Source: an uncultured Aliarcobacter sp. (GTDB taxonomy: Bacteria; Campylobacterota; Campylobacteria; Campylobacterales; Arcobacteraceae). From it: a stretch of 11,057 bases of DNA. The notes beneath the pieces were generated by a model. That model was not told the origin of the DNA. It saw only the letters and a program-made list of their open reading frames with translations, and did not search any database. The position numbers were made by a program, and so were the translations under genes. This document shows positions 6,770 through 11,057 of the stretch, piece after piece. The stretch lies in contig CANRCH010000047.1 of assembly GCA_947629065.1 (NCBI GenBank), forward strand, positions 1-11,057, read 5' to 3'. The first letter of the stretch is position 1. Every line of letters starts with the position of its first letter.

Positions 6770-7021
6770 TTGAAAGAGTTAGAAAAATATTTTTTAATAA
6801 ATGAATTTGAAGATGGCTGGGGAATGGATAGTGATTTTATATGCGAAGAGCAACTTTTTGAGTATTGTGTAGAAGCACTTTTTATTCCTGAGGATAAAAT
6901 TGATGAGCTAAATATGCTTGATGATGAACTTGAAATTGTATTAAAAGATTTGGACTTTGAAGATGCCGATGAAGATTGGTATGTAAATCTTCAAAAGTGT
7001 TCAATTGAGAGTAAATTATAA
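6770..7021 (+). CDS. Highly acidic small protein of unknown function, TTG start
   Basis: I do not recognise this 83-residue protein. It has 27 Asp/Glu, six Lys and no Arg, so it is strongly negative. The acid residues cluster in the second half (NMLDDELEIVLKDLDFEDADEDW), and three cysteines are spread along it (FICEE, EYCVE, QKCSIE). No signal peptide or transmembrane helix is seen. TTG 6770 is the only usable early start: an in-frame TGA directly precedes it, the next Met is residue 19, and GGAA (6760-6763) lies 6 nt upstream. It follows fumC by 12 bases, suggesting one transcript. The composition resembles acidic binding or DNA-mimic proteins, but that is only a compositional likeness. Codon and base use match the neighbours and the frame is long for this AT content, so it is likely a real gene. 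Confidence 0.7.
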   Translation: MKELEKYFLINEFEDGWGMDSDFICEEQLFEYCVEALFIPEDKIDELNMLDDELEIVLKDLDFEDADEDWYVNLQKCSIESKL

Positions 7022-7055
7022 AGTCAAATAATTTTACAATTGCAATATCTAGGAA

Positions 7056-7073
7056 CTGAGGCTTTGGCCTCAG
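7056..7073. terminator. GC-rich hairpin between convergent genes, possible terminator without T-run
   Basis: CTGAGGC (7056-7062), loop TTTG, GCCTCAG (7067-7073) form a perfect 7-bp stem in otherwise AT-rich DNA, midway between the convergent acidic-protein and MFS genes. Neither side has the T-run of an intrinsic terminator. Alternative pairings exist: AGGCT 7059-7063 with AGCCT 7072-7076, and CTTTGG 7062-7067 with CCTAAAG 7074-7080. A bidirectional terminator or transcript-end stabiliser is the simplest reading. The rest of 7022-7129 shows no gene. Confidence 0.45.
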
Positions 7074-7129
7074 CCTAAAGAAAACTAAGAGAAACTTGAA
7101 ATAAGTGAAATAATTTTTATTAATGGTTT

Positions 7130-8338
7130 TTAAACCTTTTTTGAAAACACTAAAAGTGTAATATACAAAGAAAAAATACTCAAAACAAAAAGTAAAACAA
7201 ACCAATAAAAGTTTGAAATCTCTACTAAATAACCAGCTATTAAAGTGACAATTGCAGGAAGTAAAAGCTGAAGAGATCCAAGAAGTGCAGCTGTTGCACC
7301 TAGAGCTTTTTTCTGTGAAGACATAGCTATTGAAAATAGACTAGCTTCTGCTAGACCCAAACCAAAAAATGATACAAAAAATCCAAAAACAATTCCATCA
7401 AAACCAATTATTGCTATTTCACTACTTAAAAAACTAATAACTGCACCAATAGTTATAAAAATAGCTCCAGCAATAGATAGGTTTTTCATACTAAGAAGTT
7501 CAAGAATTTTTGATGATAGCATAGCTCCAAAAAGTAAGGCACTTCCAGTTGCACCAAATACAAGCCCAAAAGTTTTCGCATCAAGCCCATAAACTTCTCT
7601 ATATGAGTATGAAGCACCTGAAATATAGGCAAATACATACATATACATTAAACAAGTTGCAAGTGCAGGGATTAAAAAATCTCTATTTCTTATAATTTCA
7701 AAATAGACTATAAATATATTTTTAAAATCTATTTTTATTCTTTTGCTTTTTTTCAAGGTCTCATCAAGAGTGAAATATGAAACTATCATTAAAATAAAAG
7801 AGAGTACAAAAAGGGTATAAAATACAGCTTTCCAACCAAAAATTTGGTCTATATATCCACCCATTGCAGGTGCTAAAATAGGAGTTACAGCACCAATAGT
7901 TATAATTATTGCAAAAATCTTTGCAGCAACTTTTCCTTTTGAAACATCTCTTATCATACTAACTAAGCTTACATATATAAGTGCAACTCCAAGCCCTTGG
8001 ATAACTCTATAAAATAAAAATAGTTCAATACTACTCGAAAAACTTAGCAATATTGAGCATAAACAATATATAAATATTCCCAAAATAAATGGGATTTTTC
8101 TTCCAAAATAGTCTATTATTGGTCCAAAAAACAGCTGACCTATTGCCATTGAAAATAGATAAAAAGTAAGAGAAAGTTGAACCTTTGAGTATGAAGTTTC
8201 AAAATATCTTGCAATATCTGGCATTGATGCTAAATACATATCTATTGCCATATAGCATAAAACCACAACTAGTGAAATAGTTGTTATAAATTGTGGATTT
8301 ATTGATCTTCGTTGTTTTTTTTGTGATTTTATTTGCAA
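7130..8338 (-). CDS. MFS exporter, Bcr/CflA-like drug efflux family, TTG start
   Basis: A 402-residue inner-membrane protein with about 12 predicted transmembrane helices, of the DHA1 Bcr/CflA type that exports drugs or small metabolites using the proton gradient. Visible family features: YLASMPDIARYF after helix 1 (35-46), motif A GPIIDYFGRK (72-81), RVIQGLG (111-117), SMIRDV (127-132) and motif C ending PILAPAMGG (153-161), followed by GWKAVFYTL. The substrate cannot be read from the sequence. The start is TTG at 8338-8336, with AAGAG about 6 nt upstream; the next Met (residue 30) lies inside helix 1, so an internal start would truncate the fold. It lies 13 bases after nfo on the same strand and is probably in its operon. 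Sugar or siderophore export are alternatives. Confidence 0.88.
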   Translation of the reverse strand: MQIKSQKKQRRSINPQFITTISLVVVLCYMAIDMYLASMPDIARYFETSYSKVQLSLTFYLFSMAIGQLFFGPIIDYFGRKIPFILGIFIYCLCSILLSFSSSIELFLFYRVIQGLGVALIYVSLVSMIRDVSKGKVAAKIFAIIITIGAVTPILAPAMGGYIDQIFGWKAVFYTLFVLSFILMIVSYFTLDETLKKSKRIKIDFKNIFIVYFEIIRNRDFLIPALATCLMYMYVFAYISGASYSYREVYGLDAKTFGLVFGATGSALLFGAMLSSKILELLSMKNLSIAGAIFITIGAVISFLSSEIAIIGFDGIVFGFFVSFFGLGLAEASLFSIAMSSQKKALGATAALLGSLQLLLPAIVTLIAGYLVEISNFYWFVLLFVLSIFSLYITLLVFSKKV

Positions 8339-8351
8339 ATTTACTCTTTTT

Positions 8352-9200
8352 TTAATTTTTTTCTACAAAACTATAAAGTGTTTCTATCTCTTGTGCCCAA
8401 ATGCTTTCATCAATTGTTTCTAAAATAAGTGGAATATCATCCATTCTAGAATCATTCATTAAAAACTTAAAACTATCCCAACCAATTTTTCCCTCTCCTA
8501 AACTATCGTGTCTATCAACACGACTTCCAAGTTCTGGCTTTGAGTCGTTTATGTGCATTCCACTTAAGTATTCAAAACCTACAATTTTTCCAAAATCATC
8601 CCAAGTTTTATCATAAGTTTCTTTTGTTCTTATATCATACCCAGCTGTAAACATATGGCATGTGTCAATACATACTCCAACTCTTGATTTATCTTCAATT
8701 TTATCAATAATATAGGCTAGTTGTTCAAACTTATATCCAAGATTGCTTCCTTGCCCTGCTGTATTTTCAAGTACAAGTTTTACGCCCCTTGTTTTATCTA
8801 AAGCTATATTCATAGACTCCGCAATATTATTTAAGCACTCCTCCTCACTAATTTTTCTAAGATGAGATCCTGGGTGAAAGTTTAGTTTGTCTAAATCTAG
8901 TATTTCACATCTTTGAACTTCATCAATAAAGCTATTTAGTGATTTTTCTCTAGCCTCACTATCTGGATGACCAAGGTTTATTAAGTAAGAGTTGTGTGGA
9001 AGAATATGTTTTGTTTCGATTTTACTCTTTTCTAGTTCTAAAAACCACTTATTAATAGTTTCATTGTCAAGTGCTTTTGCGTTCCATTGTCTTTGGTTTT
9101 TTGTAAATAGTGCAAATGCTTTAGCCCCGATATTTTGGGCATTTATTGGTGCATTAAATACTCCACCACTAGCACTAACATGAGCTCCAATATATTTCAT
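8352..9200 (-). CDS. nfo: Endonuclease IV (AP endonuclease)
   Basis: A 282-residue, complete endonuclease IV. It cuts DNA 5' of abasic sites and removes 3' blocking groups in base excision repair, using three Zn ions. The nine metal ligands are all present and fall at the same numbers as in the E. coli enzyme: H69, H109, E145, D179, H182, H216, D229, H231 and E261. Signatures include [36 protein letters not shown] and [13 protein letters not shown] 9200 was chosen over an in-frame ATG at 9230 because AGGA lies 5 nt before it, the family begins MKYIGAHVS, and the upstream ATG lies almost at the inferred transcription start. An MFS exporter gene follows 13 bases downstream. Confidence 0.97.
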   Translation of the reverse strand: MKYIGAHVSASGGVFNAPINAQNIGAKAFALFTKNQRQWNAKALDNETINKWFLELEKSKIETKHILPHNSYLINLGHPDSEAREKSLNSFIDEVQRCEILDLDKLNFHPGSHLRKISEEECLNNIAESMNIALDKTRGVKLVLENTAGQGSNLGYKFEQLAYIIDKIEDKSRVGVCIDTCHMFTAGYDIRTKETYDKTWDDFGKIVGFEYLSGMHINDSKPELGSRVDRHDSLGEGKIGWDSFKFLMNDSRMDDIPLILETIDESIWAQEIETLYSFVEKN

Positions 9201-9231
9201 TTTTATCCTTTTGATTTCTAAAAGTAACATT

Positions 9232-9260
9232 TATATACAGTGTTTAGAAGTTTTATTCAA
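9232..9260 (-). promoter_or_regulatory. Promoter of nfo and the MFS exporter
   Basis: Read on the minus strand: TTGAAT (9260-9255), a 17-base spacer ending in TG, then TATATA (9237-9232). Each hexamer matches the sigma-70 consensus at 4 of 6 positions with ideal spacing. Transcription would start near 9225, which supports the nfo start at 9200. No operator is obvious. Confidence 0.5.
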
Positions 9261-9297
9261 ATTGTGTTACTTTTTATCATATCCTAAAATGGCTAAG

Positions 9298-9303
9298 TAT
9301 AAT
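9298..9303 (+). promoter_or_regulatory. Probable -10 box of the NDH-2-like gene
   Basis: A perfect TATAAT 58 bases before the ATG at 9361, giving an AT-rich leader of about 50 bases with AAGGA at 9347-9351. No good -35 is seen. It is divergent from the nfo promoter, and the rest of 9231-9360 shows no gene. Confidence 0.5.
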
Positions 9304-9360
9304 ATTACAAATGTTTTTTAAGAAATAAGAAAAAATAATAAATAAGAAGGAATAATTTTT

Positions 9361-10563
9361 ATGGAGAAAGTGGTAATTATTGGTGGTGGATATGCAGGTA
9401 TTTATGCATTAAGAGAGTTGGTAAAAAATAAAAATATAAAAATTACTTTAATAGACAAACACACTTATCACAATCTTCAACCAGAGGTTTATGACCTAAT
9501 AGCTAACAAATCATCTTTTGCAGATGTAACAATTGATTTAACAACACTTTGTAAAGGTTTTGATCACGATCATTTGGATTTCAAAAATCTAAAGGTTAGA
9601 AAAATAGATCAAAAAGCAAAAAAGATATATACAGAAGAGCAAGAGACTGTTGAGTTTGATTATCTAATAGTTGCAGCTGGTACAAGAACATTTTTCCCTC
9701 CTTCAATTCCTGGACTTAATAATGCAGATGATATTAAAAAGCTTCATAGAGCAATAACATTTAAGCAAAGCTTTGAAAAACAACTTTTTGAAAAAGTAAG
9801 AGATGAGTTTAAAGAGTGTGAGGATACACATATTGTTGTCGTTGGGGCTGGATTATCAGGAGTTGAAATTGCAGCTGAAATGGCACACTATGCAAATAAG
9901 TTTTTCAAAAGGGGAAAATTCTCTTGTGATAATTTAAAAATTTCACTTATTAGTAGTTCATCATCTATTTTACCTGGATTAAAACAGGATTTAATCAATA
10001 TCTCACAAAAAAGATTAAGAGATTTAGGAATAAATGTAATAACTGGAATTAAGCTTCAAGAAGTTGGAGAAGGTTATTGTAAATTTTCAAATGGAACGAA
10101 AATTCAACACTCATTTGTTGTATTTACAGGGGGAGTTGAGGCTTCTACAATTTTAAGTGAAATTAATGATATTGAGAAAAATGCAAAAGGGCAAGTAATT
10201 GTAAATGAGTATATGCAAACAACAGCTTATGAAAATATTTTCGCTGTCGGAGATATTGCAGAAATAAGAAACAAAAAAGGCGAAATAATGCCTCCAAATG
10301 TAACAATAGCTAGAATTAGTGGAGCAAACGCTGGAACAAATGTGTTAAGATTAATTGCAAAAAAACCTCTAATAAAATGTGATCCAAAACTAGATGGAAT
10401 CTTAATTGCACTTGGTGGTTCTTATGCGGCTGGTGATATTTATGGGCTTTTAACTGTAAAAGGAAGATTAGCTTATGAGATTAAAAAATATGTATTTATG
10501 TCTTATAGAAGACCACTTTTAAGACTTCTTAAAAAAGGTTACGCAAAATTAAAAAAAATATAA
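9361..10563 (+). CDS. FAD-dependent pyridine nucleotide oxidoreductase, NDH-2-like
   Basis: A 400-residue flavoprotein of the type II NADH dehydrogenase group (COG1252-like). The FAD Rossmann motif is IIGGGYAG (6-13) with acidic D32 closing strand 2. HNLQPEVYDL (37-46) resembles the H..P..Y motif of NDH-2. A second dinucleotide motif is VVGAGLSG (160-167), then TGGVEAS (256-262) and the FAD-binding AVGD (295-298). NDH-2 enzymes pass electrons from NAD(P)H to quinone at the inner membrane face without pumping protons. The basic amphipathic C-terminus (about 373-400) fits peripheral membrane binding. No CxxC redox pair is present, so thioredoxin-reductase or disulfide-reductase activity is unlikely, and the cysteines do not fit sulfide:quinone reductase. 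Two oddities: the usual Glu for NADH ribose is Ser198, and the usual AQxAxQ quinone motif reads VTIARI (314-319). True substrates are therefore uncertain. It is monocistronic or precedes the NSS gene. Confidence 0.8.
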   Translation: MEKVVIIGGGYAGIYALRELVKNKNIKITLIDKHTYHNLQPEVYDLIANKSSFADVTIDLTTLCKGFDHDHLDFKNLKVRKIDQKAKKIYTEEQETVEFDYLIVAAGTRTFFPPSIPGLNNADDIKKLHRAITFKQSFEKQLFEKVRDEFKECEDTHIVVVGAGLSGVEIAAEMAHYANKFFKRGKFSCDNLKISLISSSSSILPGLKQDLINISQKRLRDLGINVITGIKLQEVGEGYCKFSNGTKIQHSFVVFTGGVEASTILSEINDIEKNAKGQVIVNEYMQTTAYENIFAVGDIAEIRNKKGEIMPPNVTIARISGANAGTNVLRLIAKKPLIKCDPKLDGILIALGGSYAAGDIYGLLTVKGRLAYEIKKYVFMSYRRPLLRLLKKGYAKLKKI

Positions 10564-10568
10564 AAACT

Positions 10569-10577
10569 TGATATAAT
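10569..10577 (+). promoter_or_regulatory. Extended -10 promoter of the NSS transporter gene
   Basis: TGaTATAAT, a perfect extended -10, begins 6 bases after the stop of the NDH-2-like gene. Transcription would start near 10584 and give a leader of about 20 bases with AAAGG at 10595-10599. This suggests the transporter has its own promoter even though the two genes are only 42 bases apart. Confidence 0.55.
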
Positions 10578-10605
10578 CTATTTTTTAAATTCAAAAAGGT
10601 TAGTT

Positions 10606-11057
10606 TTGCATAAAAATAGATTCTCTAGAGTTGGTTATATTTTAGCAATTGCAGGAAGTGCAATTGGGCTTGGAAATATATGGAAATTTCCATATATAGC
10701 TGGAGCAAATGGTGGTGGTGCTTTTGTTCTTGTATTTTTACTTACAGTTTTTACAATCGGAATGTCTGTATTTATTGCTGAGGTTATTTTAGGAAAAATA
10801 GCAAAAAAAGATGCAGTAAGTAGTTTTGAAGATTTATCTCCTAAAAATAGAAAATATTTTAAATATATTGGTTTTTCATTTATTACAGGAGTTATTATAA
10901 TCTCCTTTTATCCAATAGTTATTGCTTGGATTTTACACTATATAACGGTATCTATAACAGCACTTCCCCAAAGTGTACAAGAGGCTGAAAGCTACTTTTT
11001 AAACTACTCACAAAATAGTGTTTTATCACAGATTTTCTATTTTACTTTGGTTTTTAT
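10606..11057 (+). CDS. Na+-dependent transporter, NSS/SNF family (5' part), TTG start
   Basis: The first 150 codons of a neurotransmitter:sodium symporter family protein; the gene runs off the window. The N-terminus carries the family signature: RVGYILAIAGSAIGLGNIWK (residues 8-27) then FPYIAGANGGGAF, where unwound helix 1 binds Na+ and substrate in LeuT. Helix 2 (VLVFLLTVFTIGMSVFIAEVILG) and helix 3 (IGFSFITGVIIISFYPIVIAWIL) follow. Bacterial members import amino acids or related amines with Na+; the substrate cannot be read from this fragment. TTG 10606 was chosen because the frame has no earlier start, AAAGG lies 6 nt upstream, and the family motif begins eight residues in. A 22-bp perfect palindrome (10676-10697) lies within the NIWKFPYI codons. 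Confidence 0.9.
   Translation, partial: MHKNRFSRVGYILAIAGSAIGLGNIWKFPYIAGANGGGAFVLVFLLTVFTIGMSVFIAEVILGKIAKKDAVSSFEDLSPKNRKYFKYIGFSFITGVIIISFYPIVIAWILHYITVSITALPQSVQEAESYFLNYSQNSVLSQIFYFTLVF

Noticed and set aside
7125..7142. GGTTTTTAAACC followed by six T as an intrinsic terminator
   Set aside because: Only 4 bp can pair with a proper loop, it is AT-rich, and it overlaps the MFS stop codon. Too weak to annotate.
6882..7205. Minus-strand open frame spanning the acidic protein end, the hairpin and the MFS 3' end
   Set aside because: It overlaps two supported genes in other frames and its product is a low-complexity Phe/Leu/His mixture.
9201..9230. Upstream ATG (9230) for endonuclease IV
   Set aside because: The family begins MKYIGAHVS at 9200, AGGA precedes that ATG, and 9230 lies almost at the inferred transcription start.
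1..11057. CRISPR array, tRNA/rRNA gene, insertion sequence or prophage segment
   Set aside because: No regularly spaced repeats, cloverleaf with conserved TTCRA-type arm, transposase, or phage structural genes are visible.

Overview
This is a very AT-rich stretch of bacterial chromosome. Short intergenic gaps, AGGA/GGAG ribosome binding sites, TATAAT-type -10 boxes with weak -35 boxes, and several TTG start codons suggest a Campylobacterota genome, most likely an Arcobacter/Aliarcobacter relative. That assignment rests on composition and gene style, not on a database match. I see no rRNA, tRNA, CRISPR array, insertion sequence or prophage. Most of the window looks like ordinary chromosomal backbone.

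Layout from left to right. (1) 1-1642, minus: a AAA+ ATPase whose 3' end lies beyond the window. (2) 1753-4660, plus: a three-gene cluster of two tandem paralogous Sel1/TPR-like lipoproteins followed by a SulP-family anion transporter with a C-terminal STAS domain. (3) 4674-5276: a small XRE-type repressor (minus) divergent from an unrecognised 82-aa protein (plus). Between them lie two similar operator-like sites and an 8-bp-arm inverted repeat around the promoter. (4) 5360-7021, plus: class II fumarase fumC, preceded by a Fur-box-like sequence and followed by a very acidic 83-aa protein. (5) 7022-7129: a convergent gap with a GC-rich hairpin. (6) 7130-9200, minus: endonuclease IV (nfo) followed by a Bcr/CflA-like MFS exporter. 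(7) 9361-10563, plus: an FAD-dependent NDH-2-like oxidoreductase. (8) 10606-11057, plus: the start of a Na+-dependent NSS/SNF transporter that runs off the window.

The core functions are respiration and the TCA cycle (fumC, NDH-2-like protein), membrane transport (SulP, MFS, NSS) and DNA repair (nfo). The part most likely to hold something undescribed is 4674-5276, a compact regulator, operator and unknown-protein module. Next are the lipoprotein pair tied to the SulP transporter, the possible iron control of the iron-free fumarase, and the NDH-2-like enzyme whose expected NADH and quinone motifs are altered. Four genes (XRE regulator, acidic protein, MFS exporter, NSS transporter) appear to start with TTG. 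Two other starts were moved inward to ATG codons with good ribosome binding sites (5028 and 9200).
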